Below, piece by piece: positions 1 to 8,926 of a DNA stretch of 64,000 nt (positions are counted from its first letter, which is position 1; each line of letters opens with the position of its first letter). The position numbers were made by a program, and so were the translations under genes. Source of the DNA: J089 sp964535735. GTDB lineage: Bacteria > Fidelibacterota > Marinisomatia > Marinisomatales > J089. Below the pieces are notes generated by a model that made no database searches, had not been told where the DNA came from, and was given only the letters and a program-made list of their open reading frames with translations. The stretch lies in NCBI GenBank assembly GCA_964535735.1, contig CAZHTM010000003.1, forward strand, positions 1-64,000, in the 5' to 3' direction.

Positions 1-29
1 GATTCAAATCGGGATCGGTCCCGCAAAAG

Positions 30-64
30 AAAAGCCCCTTCTATCGATGATGGAAGGGGCTTTT
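30..64. terminator. Bidirectional intrinsic terminator
   Basis: A 12-bp perfect stem (30-41 with 53-64; arm AAAAGCCCCTTC) has a run of T on each side, so it can stop transcription from both directions. It lies just beyond the 3' end of the minus-strand gene at 101-1003 and probably serves it and a gene to the left of the window. Confidence 0.85.
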
Positions 65-100
65 CTTTAATTTCGGTTGGCTGTTGAAGCTGGACAAACC

Positions 101-1003
101 TTATTCCACTAACGTCTTCATCAAATCTTCAATATCCCCCGGTGTTGACATGATTTTACCGAAGGTCATCATCGTCAAATCAGGGAAAGACAAAGCGATC
201 CGGTAACGTCCGTGTAACATGACCACATCTGTACCGTTGACAAGTATTTCATAGGGCAGAAATGCGGTATGTTTGGGCTCGGTGATATCGATGATTGGAA
301 GAAAATGTGCCTCGCCGCGTGCAGCGTCTTCCAGAGCCACACCGTACAGTTTCAGTTTTCTCTCAGGAATTTCAACCGAATAGACCGACTGCAAGCCATT
401 GATCCGGGTCAAATTGGATTCAATCGTCCGGACCGCCTCTACAAAACTATTGAAACGTTTCAGTGTAACTACATCGTCAAAATATTCCATTCCGAACATG
501 TAATGATAATCCCATAAATCATCGGCCGCAATGCCGTCCTCGGAACCAAATTCAGTCCAGCGTTCCTGACCCAACCCCTGGACGGCCCGGTGCAGACGGT
601 CGGTGAGGCTGGCATACAACGGTTCCACATCAGGAAAACGATCCTGAAAATAGGCATTCCCCTGGTACAGTGGATTGACACAACTTATCTGGGTTATTTC
701 CCCGGTTCGGGTAATCCCCAGACGCAAGGCTGCTGCAAAGCCCGTTAATCCACCCACGCGGGATACGGCCTCCTCCAATTCCTGCCCGCCGATGACCAGC
801 ACCAGCCGGTTCTGATCTTCGGCGGGATGGTACTGTCCTAGAATCCGGAAATCATTTTGTTCCAATCGTGTCTGGACTTCATTAGAAACCATAGATAACG
901 GCTGGTCACTTTCTGCAATCAGGATGTACGGTCTCAGGTTTTGGGCGGCCAAGCCGGTCATAATTACCAGAACCGTTATCAGAAATAACCGGAATTTTAT
1001 CAT
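101..1003 (-). CDS. Secreted protein of unknown function
   Basis: 300 residues, starting at an ATG preceded by a good GGGGAGA ribosome-binding site. The first ~20 residues form a hydrophobic Sec signal peptide ending in AAQ, so the product is probably periplasmic. No catalytic motif is recognised. The mature part seems to hold two alpha/beta units, and the first (about residues 25-130) has a faint likeness to DUF302-type folds. It stands alone, with a bidirectional terminator after it. Real gene: start, signal peptide and terminator agree. Function unknown. Confidence 0.8.
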   Translation of the reverse strand: MIKFRLFLITVLVIMTGLAAQNLRPYILIAESDQPLSMVSNEVQTRLEQNDFRILGQYHPAEDQNRLVLVIGGQELEEAVSRVGGLTGFAAALRLGITRTGEITQISCVNPLYQGNAYFQDRFPDVEPLYASLTDRLHRAVQGLGQERWTEFGSEDGIAADDLWDYHYMFGMEYFDDVVTLKRFNSFVEAVRTIESNLTRINGLQSVYSVEIPERKLKLYGVALEDAARGEAHFLPIIDITEPKHTAFLPYEILVNGTDVVMLHGRYRIALSFPDLTMMTFGKIMSTPGDIEDLMKTLVE

Positions 1004-1170
1004 GATTCTCCCCCGTATTTGTCTTTAGAATTAATATGAATTTTAATGACGATTTAACAGGGTACAAACGGAATTTAGCAGCACTTATAATCACTCTGAA
1101 TTTTGATCCGGCTTATCAACCTTACGGAACCTGTGGATTTTACTCAATGGTCTCCGTATTTCGGACAAAA

Positions 1171-1198
1171 AAAAGCCCCGATCAAGATCGGGGCTTTT
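1171..1198 (-). terminator. Intrinsic terminator of the small membrane-protein pair
   Basis: A 12-bp perfect stem (1171-1182 with 1187-1198; arm AAAAGCCCCGAT) with loop CAAG and T-rich flanks. It sits 15 bases beyond the stop of the minus-strand gene at 1213-1428. Confidence 0.85.
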
Positions 1199-1212
1199 GA
1201 CTGTAGACGATA

Positions 1213-1428
1213 TTACTTTTTCTGGTACCACATTACAATGAGTATCAAGGCCAATAGACCGGCCAATCCATTTTCTCCAAACTTGCTCATGAGGCGCCCA
1301 ATTCCTTCAATAACACCAAACATGTCATCAAAGAGAATGCCGGCCACAATCCCAAGGCCAATCAATGAAAGGAGAAGATCAGTCAGGCCTTTTAGCCACT
1401 CGGATATCGTTTTAATTGCGTCTTTCAT
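1213..1428 (-). CDS. Small membrane protein, paralogue of its neighbour
   Basis: 71 residues with a perfect AGGAGG-type site before the ATG. An amphipathic N-terminal stretch (about 1-15) is followed by two hydrophobic segments (about 16-34 and 53-68), the second reading NGLAGLLALILIV. It aligns along its whole length with the gene just upstream (1479-1691), which has NGFAGLLALVVFV at the same place, so the two arose by tandem duplication. They are about 50 bases apart, share an operon and end at a strong terminator. I do not recognise the family. A membrane-active peptide, a scaffold or a stress protein are all possible. Confidence 0.75.
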   Translation of the reverse strand: MKDAIKTISEWLKGLTDLLLSLIGLGIVAGILFDDMFGVIEGIGRLMSKFGENGLAGLLALILIVMWYQKK

Positions 1429-1478
1429 GCTTCCCTCCTTTAGGGTCGATATTAGGAGTAGGAGGTCACCTATCCGAG

Positions 1479-1691
1479 TTAATCACTTAAAAACCAGACG
1501 AACACCACTAATGCCAGCAACCCGGCGAATCCATTGGTCAGAAATTGCTGGACCAATGAAACAATTCCACCGACGGGATCAAAGCCGGTCTCAAAAACGA
1601 TGTTCGCAAACACCAACAGAACGGCGAATGAAATCAGGATTCCTACTAAACCAGTTATGAAATCCTTTACCTTTCCTAGGACATCAGCCAT
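1479..1691 (-). CDS. Small membrane protein, paralogue of its neighbour
   Basis: 70 residues, preceded by a textbook AAGGAGG site. Two predicted membrane segments (about 18-34 and 53-68) are joined by a short loop containing GFDPVGG, after an amphipathic start. It is the first gene of a two-gene operon with its paralogue at 1213-1428. The conserved C-terminal half (NGxAGLLAL) implies a shared function, perhaps a hetero-oligomer. Function unknown. Confidence 0.75.
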   Translation of the reverse strand: MADVLGKVKDFITGLVGILISFAVLLVFANIVFETGFDPVGGIVSLVQQFLTNGFAGLLALVVFVWFLSD

Positions 1692-2215
1692 TATTTACCT
1701 CCTTGGTTTGATTTGGATCAAAAGGGATGGCGTCTGTATCTGGTACCTGTACCATTAGGCGTCGTCGTCAAGAATAGGGAACAACCCTTATTAAAAAGCG
1801 ATCGAATTTAATTTAAAAATCATTTAAATCAATTATTTATAATGAAATCAAACTATACGAATATTCTTACAGCTATTTACTCTCTCAAGTATAAGTGCCT
1901 CCAAATTCATTTGCACGATCTAGGATTAATTTATTCAACATTACAGTCCCGGAACGATTCACCGCTTTGCGTACAGGTGCATTTGTTTCTCAGGTGAAAT
2001 CTGGCTAGTTAGTATTTTAGCGGTTTTATTCACCTTGCGAACCGTGTTTGCTTTCTACTGAAATCCGTCTCGTTTTTCACAGGAGAGTCATCTCCAAAAC
2101 GCCATGCTCAACTGTCTCCTAAGGAATATTTGACGAACTGTGGGCTTAACCGGGAAATCCATTGAATTATAGAGGGGAATTCTGGTACCTTTTTCGAACA
2201 CAATCAGGGATAACA
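1692..2215. other. AT-rich intergenic region between divergent genes
   Basis: About 520 bases with no convincing gene. It must hold the promoters of the small membrane-protein pair (minus) and the flavoprotein (plus). The one notable element is a short inverted repeat at 1741-1754 (TGGTAC-CT-GTACCA), about 50 bases upstream of the first small gene and a possible operator. Bases 1795-1850 are very AT-rich. No promoter could be assigned with confidence. Confidence 0.5.
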
Positions 2216-3319
2216 ATGAGCGACAGTCAGGTTATCATCATCGGTGGAGGTATTGGGGGAGCCGCCGCCGCTCTCCGTGCGGCGCAAAATGGCATGAACA
2301 CGCTTTGGGTTTTGGGAACCCGATCTACCAAGAAACGGAGCCGTTCCCAATGGGTTGCCAATATTGACAACATGATCGGATTCCATGAAGACATCATCAA
2401 ACAACAAGCCATTACCACCTTAGAACGAAAAGGGTATTCCGAAGCCGCGGAAATACTGAAACAGACTCATTATCATATAAATAATCGTATGATCATAACC
2501 AATACGATTGAACGGATCCGTGCGCAATACCCTCACTGTGAACTCATGGAAGGAGAAGTCACATCGTTAAAACAAGTTTCAGATAACTTTGAGCTCCAAG
2601 TCGAATCACAAACGCTATCTACTCCAGCCGTTGTCCTGGCCACCGGGGTCATGGACGAACAGCCGCACCTGGCGCTGCCAAACAAACAAGGAAAAATCGA
2701 ATCCACACCCAAATGGATTTATCCCTACGCCAACCGGGAACAACTTCTGTACTGCATTCGCTGCGAAGGACATTTAACCGCCGATGATCAGGTGGCAGTT
2801 CTGGGGCATAGTCCAACAGCCGGGGAATTGGCCCTAATGTTAAAAGAGCGGTATGGAAATCAGGCTGTCATTCTCACAAATGGGATCACACCCGCATTTT
2901 CTACTCAGATACAGAACCTGCTTACAGCCTATCAAATCCCTGTTATTGAAAACGTCATCACGGGTATTCTGAGTGAGGGCGTTAAAGCCTTGCACGGATT
3001 TGAATTCGATGACCATGAGCCGGTTCCGGTACGATTTGCCCTGGTGGCTCTTGGGCTGCATCGTGTTTATAATGATTTAGCCGTTCAGGTTGGGGCGCGG
3101 TTGATGGATAACGATCAACCCGTGGAAAAACGACACATTTGGATCAATGCCAAAGGGGAAACGTCCATACGAAATCTATTTGTAGTGGGTGATGCCGCCA
3201 AACGGGATGATGAACCCGTGATGAAGCAAATTTATACCGCTCAGGAATATGCCGTTCGCGCCATTGATACCATTGATCACCGACGGCGAAAACAGATCCG
3301 ATCCCGCTTATTATCTTAG
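2216..3319 (+). CDS. Thioredoxin-reductase-like FAD/NAD(P) oxidoreductase
   Basis: 367 residues from the ATG at 2216, which has an AGGGA site six bases upstream; an upstream in-frame TTG at 2162 lacks one. The N-terminal GGGIGGAAAA dinucleotide-binding motif (residues 10-19) binds FAD. A CIRC-EG motif at C180-C183 matches the place and context of the redox-active CxxC of thioredoxin reductases, followed by a second nucleotide-binding stretch (VAVLGHSPTAGE). The C-terminal NLFVVGDA motif contacts FAD. Probably a cytoplasmic flavoprotein disulfide reductase. Its electron acceptor is unknown: no thioredoxin gene is adjacent. It lies upstream of the nos operon, separated by 355 bases, so a link to nos is speculative. 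Confidence 0.85.
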   Translation: MSDSQVIIIGGGIGGAAAALRAAQNGMNTLWVLGTRSTKKRSRSQWVANIDNMIGFHEDIIKQQAITTLERKGYSEAAEILKQTHYHINNRMIITNTIERIRAQYPHCELMEGEVTSLKQVSDNFELQVESQTLSTPAVVLATGVMDEQPHLALPNKQGKIESTPKWIYPYANREQLLYCIRCEGHLTADDQVAVLGHSPTAGELALMLKERYGNQAVILTNGITPAFSTQIQNLLTAYQIPVIENVITGILSEGVKALHGFEFDDHEPVPVRFALVALGLHRVYNDLAVQVGARLMDNDQPVEKRHIWINAKGETSIRNLFVVGDAAKRDDEPVMKQIYTAQEYAVRAIDTIDHRRRKQIRSRLLS

Positions 3320-3596
3320 GTCAACTCGACCTTCAGACCGTTCCCCTTGGAAAAGGACAGAAAACTGGGACTTGAGCAACAGATGAAAGGCTGTATTCCA
3401 CAAAAACAGAATAAGAAGAAGCTGACGTTGATAAACTTTGGGGCAACTTACTATGCTTAGAATAGGGAGAATGTCCCTCATCTCACACCTAATCTGATTT
3501 CCATTATTTCTTCTCTTCTATTTATTGATTTGAGGCCTGGTTTGTCCTGAAATATTCGCCGATTCAATAATCCAGAAAAAAATTTCCCTATTGTCC

Positions 3597-3626
3597 TTGC
3601 AACCAAATGCGGGAACGTTTTAATAT
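3597..3626 (+). promoter_or_regulatory. Candidate promoter of the nos operon
   Basis: TTGCAA (3597-3602) and TAATAT (3621-3626), separated by 18 bases, fit a housekeeping -35/-10 pair. They lie about 50 bases upstream of the GTG start of the Rrf2 regulator. This is a consensus match only. Confidence 0.4.
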
Positions 3627-3641
3627 ATTTATGAACTATGA

Positions 3642-3664
3642 CTCTTAAATCTTAATATTGAGAG
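3642..3664 (+). promoter_or_regulatory. Candidate Rrf2 operator (imperfect inverted repeat)
   Basis: CTCTTAAAT (3642-3650) faces ATATTGAGAG (3655-3664), an imperfect dyad just downstream of the presumed transcription start and overlapping the GAGGGA ribosome site. Rrf2 regulators commonly bind AT-rich dyads in their own promoters, so autoregulation is plausible. This is inference from position and symmetry. Confidence 0.35.
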
Positions 3665-3674
3665 GGAATACAGC

Positions 3675-4127
3675 GTGTTTCTATCCAAAACCGCAGAATA
3701 CGCAATCAGATTGGTCTTTTTTCTGTTAAAAAATGACAGTGACCGCAAATACATCCAAATAAAGCATATCGCCCCTGAATTAGGTGTCTCCTTTTATCAA
3801 CTGACAAAAGTGGCACACAGACTAACTCAGGCCGGTATTCTTACATCCTACACAGGTCCAAATGGTGGCGTTACCCTCAAGCTAGACCCCAAGAGCATTC
3901 GTTTGATTGATATTGTAGCACCTATTGACGGCGATGATTTATTTGAGCGTTGTATGCTGGGGTTGGATGAGTGTGGAGATGATGACCCTTGTCCCGTGCA
4001 CGCATATTGGAAAGAGACAAAAAGAGAGTTAAAGCGTGTATTTCATGAAACAACCATGGATGACATGCGTGAGCATGCCCTCGATGGCCGTCTATCACAA
4101 ACCAAAATCAGGAGAATATCCGAATGA
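3675..4127 (+). CDS. Rrf2-family regulator, NsrR/IscR-like
   Basis: 150 residues from a GTG start with GAGGGA eight bases upstream. The N-terminus (LSKTAEYAIRLVFFLL) and the winged helix ending GPNGGVTL are typical of Rrf2. Three cysteines, C93, C100 and C106, in the spacing CMLGLDEC-x5-CPVH, match the iron-sulfur ligands of NsrR and IscR. It is the first gene of the nos operon and overlaps the cytochrome gene by four bases. A sensor of nitric oxide or redox state controlling N2O respiration is the natural reading. Whether it represses or activates cannot be told. Confidence 0.88.
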   Translation: MFLSKTAEYAIRLVFFLLKNDSDRKYIQIKHIAPELGVSFYQLTKVAHRLTQAGILTSYTGPNGGVTLKLDPKSIRLIDIVAPIDGDDLFERCMLGLDECGDDDPCPVHAYWKETKRELKRVFHETTMDDMREHALDGRLSQTKIRRISE

Positions 4128-4600
4128 TAAAAAACCTTTTAGCCTTACTGGCTATCACTCTTTTACTAAGCGCTTGTGGTGGCAATAAAGCACCCGAGCC
4201 CGAGGTAAAAACCACCGTTGACGGATTAACGCCGGAACAATTGGAACTGGGGATTGGGCCCATTACATCATTGACCTTGGGCCCCCTGGATATGGATCTC
4301 GCTGCGAAAGGGAAAAGCACCTTCGAAGTGAAATGTTCAGCCTGTCACAAAATCGAAGAACGCCATGTAGGGCCGGCCTTGAAGGGCGTTACCCAGCGCC
4401 GCAAACCGGAATACATCATGAATATGATTTTAAATCCGGAAGAAATGGTCCAAAAACATCCCGAAGTAAAAAAATTACTCGCCCAATACTACATTCCCAT
4501 GACCTTCCAGAATGTAAGTCAGGATGAAGCAAGATCCATTTTGGAATATTTCCGGTCAGTTGATGAGGAAAAAGCGCCTGAAGGGCAAAACCAACAATAA
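4124..4600 (+). CDS. Lipoprotein cytochrome c, likely electron donor to NosZ
   Basis: 158 residues. A lipoprotein signal (LLLSAC, lipid-anchored C18) is followed by a linker and a class I cytochrome c domain. The haem is attached at CSACH (residues 71-75), and M126 in YYIPMTF is the likely sixth ligand. The start overlaps the regulator's stop (ATGA), so the two are translationally coupled. In clade II nos clusters small c-type cytochromes deliver electrons to NosZ, and this gene's place directly before nosZ fits that role. Acts in the periplasm, tethered to a membrane. Confidence 0.88.
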   Translation: MIKNLLALLAITLLLSACGGNKAPEPEVKTTVDGLTPEQLELGIGPITSLTLGPLDMDLAAKGKSTFEVKCSACHKIEERHVGPALKGVTQRRKPEYIMNMILNPEEMVQKHPEVKKLLAQYYIPMTFQNVSQDEARSILEYFRSVDEEKAPEGQNQQ

Positions 4601-4640
4601 ATAATTGTATTTAAAAACGAACCAAATAGGAGGATCTCTG

Positions 4641-6584
4641 ATGAGAAAAATCAGTGCGTGGATTACCGGTGCTGCAATTCTCGGTTTACTATTGGTAGTA
4701 ACCGATTGTACCGGTAGGCAGGAAGTGTTTAGCGATGCCGACGTGGCATCTAAAGTCTATGTTGCTCCGGGAGAGTATGACGAATTTTACAGTTTTATGT
4801 CCGGCGGATTTAGCGGACAATTATCTGTATATGGTCTCCCCTCCGGACGATTATTCAAAATCATTCCGGTGTATTCAGTCAACCCGGAAAACGGCTACGG
4901 ATTTACTGAAGAAACGAAAAATATGTTGATGACCTCTCACGGATTTTTACCGTGGGACGATGCTCACCATCCCGAATTATCACAAACCGATGGTATTCCC
5001 GATGGCCGTTGGATATTTATCAATGCCAATAACACTCCCCGTGTAGCTCGGATTGACCTGACCACCTTTGAAACCGATGAGATCATTGAAATCCCGAATT
5101 CTGCCGGGAATCATGGTTCTCCGTTTCTTACCATGAACACCGAATATGTGATTGCGTCTACCCGCTTCAGTGTGCCGATTCCCCAGGAAGATGTTTCCAT
5201 TGAAACCTACAAGGAAAACTTCGACGGTACCCTCACCTTCATCAAAGTTGATCAGGAAACTGGTCATATGAATATCGCCTTCCAAATCCTGGTACCTGGA
5301 TACGATTATGACCTGGCTCATGCCGGAAAGGGACCGTCCCATGGTTGGGCTTTCTTTACCTGTTACAACTCGGAGCAGGCCAATGAAATTCTTGAAATCA
5401 ATGCCTCGCAGAACGATAAGGATTTCGTTGCCGCTGTTAACTGGAAACTGGCGGAAAAATATCTGGCGGAAGGTAAAGCCAAAGAAATGCCCGCCCGGTA
5501 CTTTGACAACTATGTGGATCACGACACCCGCATAGTGGTTTCCAACGAACAGAAATCGGTGAAAGTTTTGTACCCGAAGGACTGCCCGGGCCTGATCTAC
5601 TACCTGCCGACTCCGAAATCGCCCCATGGCGTTGACGTGGATCCCTCCGGTGAATACATCGTCGCTGGCGGTAAACTGGCCACCGTTATTCCGGTACATT
5701 CTTTCTCAAAAATGTTGAAAGCTATCGAAGACAAGAAATTCATTGGTGAAGTTGACGGAATTCCGATTCTGGATTACGATGCCGTTATCGCTGGTGAAGT
5801 GGAAAACTGTGGCTTAGGACCGCTACACACAGAATTTGACGGTAAGGGATTTGCCTATACGTCAGCCTTTATTTCTTCTGAAATCGTGAAATGGAAATTA
5901 GGCACCTGGCAAGTCGTGGACCGGATCCCCACCTACTACTCCATCGGTCACCTCTCCATTCCCGGTGGCGACAGCCGGAAACCATGGGGTAAATATGTGG
6001 TGGCATTAAATAAAATGACCAAAGACCGGTATCTCCCGGTAGGTCCTGAATTGCCGCATGCCGCTCAGTTGATCGACATTACCGGTGATAAAATGAAGTT
6101 GTTACTGGACTTCCCCACCGTGGGTGAACCGCACTATGCGCAAGCGATTCCGGCCAAACTTCTGATGGATAAATCCGTCAAGATTTTCCCGCTGGAAGAC
6201 AATAAAAATCCCGACGCGATAAAATCCGAAAAGGAAAGAAAGATCGTACGGAAAGGGAATGAGGTTCATGTGTACATGACCACGATTCGTACCCACTTTG
6301 CACCGGATAATATTGAAGGGATCAAAGTTGGTGATAAGGTATATTTCCACGTCACCAATCTGGAACAGGACTGGGATATCCCCCACGGTTTTGCCGTGTT
6401 GGGCAACCAAAACTCTGAGTTGTTGATTATGCCCGGCGAAACCCGCACTCTGACCTGGGAACCGAAAACACCTGGCGTCTATCCCTTCTATTGCACGGAT
6501 TTCTGTTCGGCATTACACCAGGAAATGCAAGGCTACATTCGTGTATCAGACCGCAATTCCAAGGTGAAAATATCCCATAATTAA
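4641..6584 (+). CDS. nosZ: Nitrous oxide reductase, clade II
   Basis: 647 residues from the ATG at 4641, which has a perfect AGGAGG site at 4628-4633. It reduces N2O to N2 in the periplasm. The N-terminal beta-propeller carries the DDAHHPE motif (H109, H110) and further histidines (HGVDVDPSG, GPLHTEF, PHYAQAIPA) that build the CuZ centre. The C-terminal cupredoxin domain has the CuA ligands C618, C622, H626 and M629 (CTDFC-SALHQEM). The signal peptide is Sec-type with no twin arginine, the hallmark of clade II. C23 in VTDC resembles a weak lipobox, but Asp before Cys is atypical. Length and motifs are complete. Confidence 0.97.
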   Translation: MRKISAWITGAAILGLLLVVTDCTGRQEVFSDADVASKVYVAPGEYDEFYSFMSGGFSGQLSVYGLPSGRLFKIIPVYSVNPENGYGFTEETKNMLMTSHGFLPWDDAHHPELSQTDGIPDGRWIFINANNTPRVARIDLTTFETDEIIEIPNSAGNHGSPFLTMNTEYVIASTRFSVPIPQEDVSIETYKENFDGTLTFIKVDQETGHMNIAFQILVPGYDYDLAHAGKGPSHGWAFFTCYNSEQANEILEINASQNDKDFVAAVNWKLAEKYLAEGKAKEMPARYFDNYVDHDTRIVVSNEQKSVKVLYPKDCPGLIYYLPTPKSPHGVDVDPSGEYIVAGGKLATVIPVHSFSKMLKAIEDKKFIGEVDGIPILDYDAVIAGEVENCGLGPLHTEFDGKGFAYTSAFISSEIVKWKLGTWQVVDRIPTYYSIGHLSIPGGDSRKPWGKYVVALNKMTKDRYLPVGPELPHAAQLIDITGDKMKLLLDFPTVGEPHYAQAIPAKLLMDKSVKIFPLEDNKNPDAIKSEKERKIVRKGNEVHVYMTTIRTHFAPDNIEGIKVGDKVYFHVTNLEQDWDIPHGFAVLGNQNSELLIMPGETRTLTWEPKTPGVYPFYCTDFCSALHQEMQGYIRVSDRNSKVKISHN

Positions 6585-6647
6585 CCACACGGATTCTGCG
6601 CGGGGAGGAGCTTCGCCTCCTCCCCGCCTACCGTTAAGAGGAATGCT

Positions 6648-7238
6648 ATGAGTAAATTTTCAAAATATACACTCGCCCTGGCATCGCTGCTGCTGCTCTT
6701 GATGTATATTTTTCCTATCTGGTCCATCACCCTGGAAGCGCCTCAGTATCCGGAAGGATTGGGAATGTATATTTGGGCCAACGATATCACTGGACATCAA
6801 CCTCATGATTTAAAGAATATCAATCTGGTAAACCACTATATTGGTATGCAGGATATTAATCCTGATTCGTTTCCCGAGTTGAAATACATACCCTATATTA
6901 TTGCAGTGCTCATTATAACCGGACTTGGTATTGCATTTAAAGGAAATAAAAAATTCATCGTTTTCTGGCTCGCAACATTTATCATTTTATCGTTAATCGG
7001 ACTTATTGATTTCTACCAATGGAATTATACCTATGGACATAATCTTGATCTGGAACATGCGGCAATTAAAATTCCCAATATGTCCTATCAGCCACCGCTC
7101 TTTGGACGGAAAACTCTGCTGAATTTCGTGGCGTATTCCTATCCTGCGCTTGGTGGGATTGCGGCATTTCTGTCGCTCTTCTTAGGGATGGTCGCGGCCT
7201 ATGTAGAATTTCGTAAACCGAAGGAAACCGTTCAATGA
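6648..7238 (+). CDS. nosB: NosB-like membrane protein of the nos operon
   Basis: 196 residues with about four membrane segments (near 8-27, 82-99, 103-123 and 160-187) and a periplasmic loop containing GHQPHDLKNINLVNHYIGM. A membrane protein of unknown function directly after nosZ is a known trait of clade II clusters and is called NosB. The symbol rests mainly on position and topology. It overlaps nosL by four bases. A role in electron transfer or copper supply to NosZ is conjecture. Confidence 0.7.
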   Translation: MSKFSKYTLALASLLLLLMYIFPIWSITLEAPQYPEGLGMYIWANDITGHQPHDLKNINLVNHYIGMQDINPDSFPELKYIPYIIAVLIITGLGIAFKGNKKFIVFWLATFIILSLIGLIDFYQWNYTYGHNLDLEHAAIKIPNMSYQPPLFGRKTLLNFVAYSYPALGGIAAFLSLFLGMVAAYVEFRKPKETVQ

Positions 7239-7687
7239 AACGCCTCGTTTTCAGCATAGCCTTTGCCACCTTTTTCTTGTTGTCTTGCTCACCGGAACCA
7301 AAACCGATCCAATACGGTAGCGACGGATGCCATTATTGCAAAATGAAGATTATGGACGATCGCTACGGAGCGGAAATTGTGACCAAAAAAGGAAAGGTCT
7401 ACACCTACGATTCTATTGAATGTATGGTTGCTGCATTGGAAACCAAACAGGTCCCGGAATCAGCGGTTCATTCCCTCTACATTGTGGATTTTGAGAACCC
7501 CGGCGTATTTATCAAACCGGAAGAAGCTATTTTTGTGGTCAGCAAAAAACTGGCGAGTCCCATGGGAATCAACGTATCGGCGTTTAGTAGCGAAAAAATT
7601 GCTCAAAATGTGGCCGAACTGTATTTTGGTGAACAGGTGAGTTGGGACGATGTGAAACAGTTGGTTCACCAATCATGGTTTCAATAA
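7235..7687 (+). CDS. nosL: NosL copper-chaperone lipoprotein
   Basis: 150 residues. A lipoprotein signal ends at C18 (FFLLSC), followed by the NosL signature GCHYCKM (residues 31-37), whose Cys and Met residues fit copper(I) binding, and MDDRYGAEI and YDSIECM further on. NosL delivers copper to apo-NosZ at the periplasmic side of the membrane. It overlaps the nosB-like gene by four bases, and nosD starts directly after its stop. Confidence 0.93.
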   Translation: MKRLVFSIAFATFFLLSCSPEPKPIQYGSDGCHYCKMKIMDDRYGAEIVTKKGKVYTYDSIECMVAALETKQVPESAVHSLYIVDFENPGVFIKPEEAIFVVSKKLASPMGINVSAFSSEKIAQNVAELYFGEQVSWDDVKQLVHQSWFQ

Positions 7688-8926
7688 ATGCGTCCATTTT
7701 TCATTATCCTATTGGTTATAATTAGCGGGCTGACATCTCAAGCCCAAGCCAGCGTCGTGTGGGTAGGCGGTAAGGATGGCTACAAGCAATTGGAGGCGGG
7801 AATTGCCGCTGCCCAATCCGGAGATACGGTGATGGTTCATTCAGGGACCTATGAAGTTGGGAATATCATTATCGAAAAATCCATTGCCCTGATCGGTATA
7901 GATCGGCCTGTTATTCAAGGCAATGGAAAAGATGAAATTCTGACAGTTCGTGCCGACGGTGTCCTAATTACCGGATTCACGATCCGCAACGCCGGCATGA
8001 GCTTTATCCACGATAACGCCGGTATAAAATTGGATCAAGTTGACAAGGGACGGATTGTAGATAATCATTTTATCGATAATTTTTTTGCAGTTTATGTCTC
8101 AAAATCCACCCAATGTGTCGTGGAAAAAAATGTGATAGAGACTGAGGCCCTAACGGAATCCCGCTCAGGAAACGGTATCCACTTATGGTATTGTAAGGGA
8201 ATTACCATAAGAGATAATGTGATCCAAGGGCATCGGGATGGCATTTATCTAGAATTTGTGGAGGAATGCGACGTCAGCGGTAATTACTCAACTCGTAATC
8301 TCCGGTACGGATTGCATTTCATGTTCTCGGATAAAAATAAATACTGGAACAACACGTTTATTAATAACGGAGCTGGGGTCGCCGTCATGTATTCACGAAT
8401 TGTTGAAATGTGGGGAAATACGTTCCAACATAACTGGGGCGATGCATCCTTCGGTCTTTTGTTAAAAGATATTTATGACAGCGATATTCACGATAACCTT
8501 TTTGAACAAAACACCATCGGTCTTTATAGCGAGGGATGTTCCCGGATCATGGTGGAAAACAATGAATTCGTTGATAACGGCTGGGCCGTTAAGATCATGG
8601 CCAACTCCACCGATAATGAGTTTCGGTACAATAATTTCGTCAGAAACACCTTCGATGTGGCCACCAACAGTCAGCAAAATTTCAATTTATTTGAAAGCAA
8701 TTATTGGAGCAAATACCGGGGGTATGACCTTGACCGGGACGGCGTCGGTGACGTGCCTTTCCACCCTGTGAAATTATTTTCAATTCTGGTCGAAAAAAAT
8801 GAACCGGCATTGATTCTGTTACGAAGTTTGTTTGTTAATACTCTGGACATCGCCGAGGAATATATTCCCCTCATGACACCGGAAACCTTGGTCGATCGTC
8901 AACCCCTTATGGAACGTCTACCATGA
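7688..8926 (+). CDS. nosD: NosD periplasmic copper-centre assembly protein
   Basis: 412 residues with a signal peptide (about 1-20, ending QAQA). The body is a right-handed parallel beta-helix made of repeats of the type NxIxDNxIxGxxxGIYL, as in NosD/CASH-domain proteins. NosD works with the NosFY transporter in building the CuZ centre of NosZ. The tail (NYWSKYRGYDLDRDGVGDVPFHP) is the usual NosD ending. It overlaps nosF by four bases. Confidence 0.93.
   Translation: MRPFFIILLVIISGLTSQAQASVVWVGGKDGYKQLEAGIAAAQSGDTVMVHSGTYEVGNIIIEKSIALIGIDRPVIQGNGKDEILTVRADGVLITGFTIRNAGMSFIHDNAGIKLDQVDKGRIVDNHFIDNFFAVYVSKSTQCVVEKNVIETEALTESRSGNGIHLWYCKGITIRDNVIQGHRDGIYLEFVEECDVSGNYSTRNLRYGLHFMFSDKNKYWNNTFINNGAGVAVMYSRIVEMWGNTFQHNWGDASFGLLLKDIYDSDIHDNLFEQNTIGLYSEGCSRIMVENNEFVDNGWAVKIMANSTDNEFRYNNFVRNTFDVATNSQQNFNLFESNYWSKYRGYDLDRDGVGDVPFHPVKLFSILVEKNEPALILLRSLFVNTLDIAEEYIPLMTPETLVDRQPLMERLP

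Larger units (their letters stand above)
3320..3674 (+). other. Intergenic region upstream of the nos operon
   Basis: No gene seen. The last ~80 bases carry the candidate nos promoter and operator listed separately. The rest shows no strong hairpin or repeat. I looked for an FNR/CRP-type TTGAT-N4-ATCAA site and found only the half-site TTGAT near 3429. Confidence 0.5.

Noticed and set aside
3420..3440. FNR/CRP-type site upstream of the nos operon
   Set aside because: Only the left half TTGAT is present; the right half does not match ATCAA.
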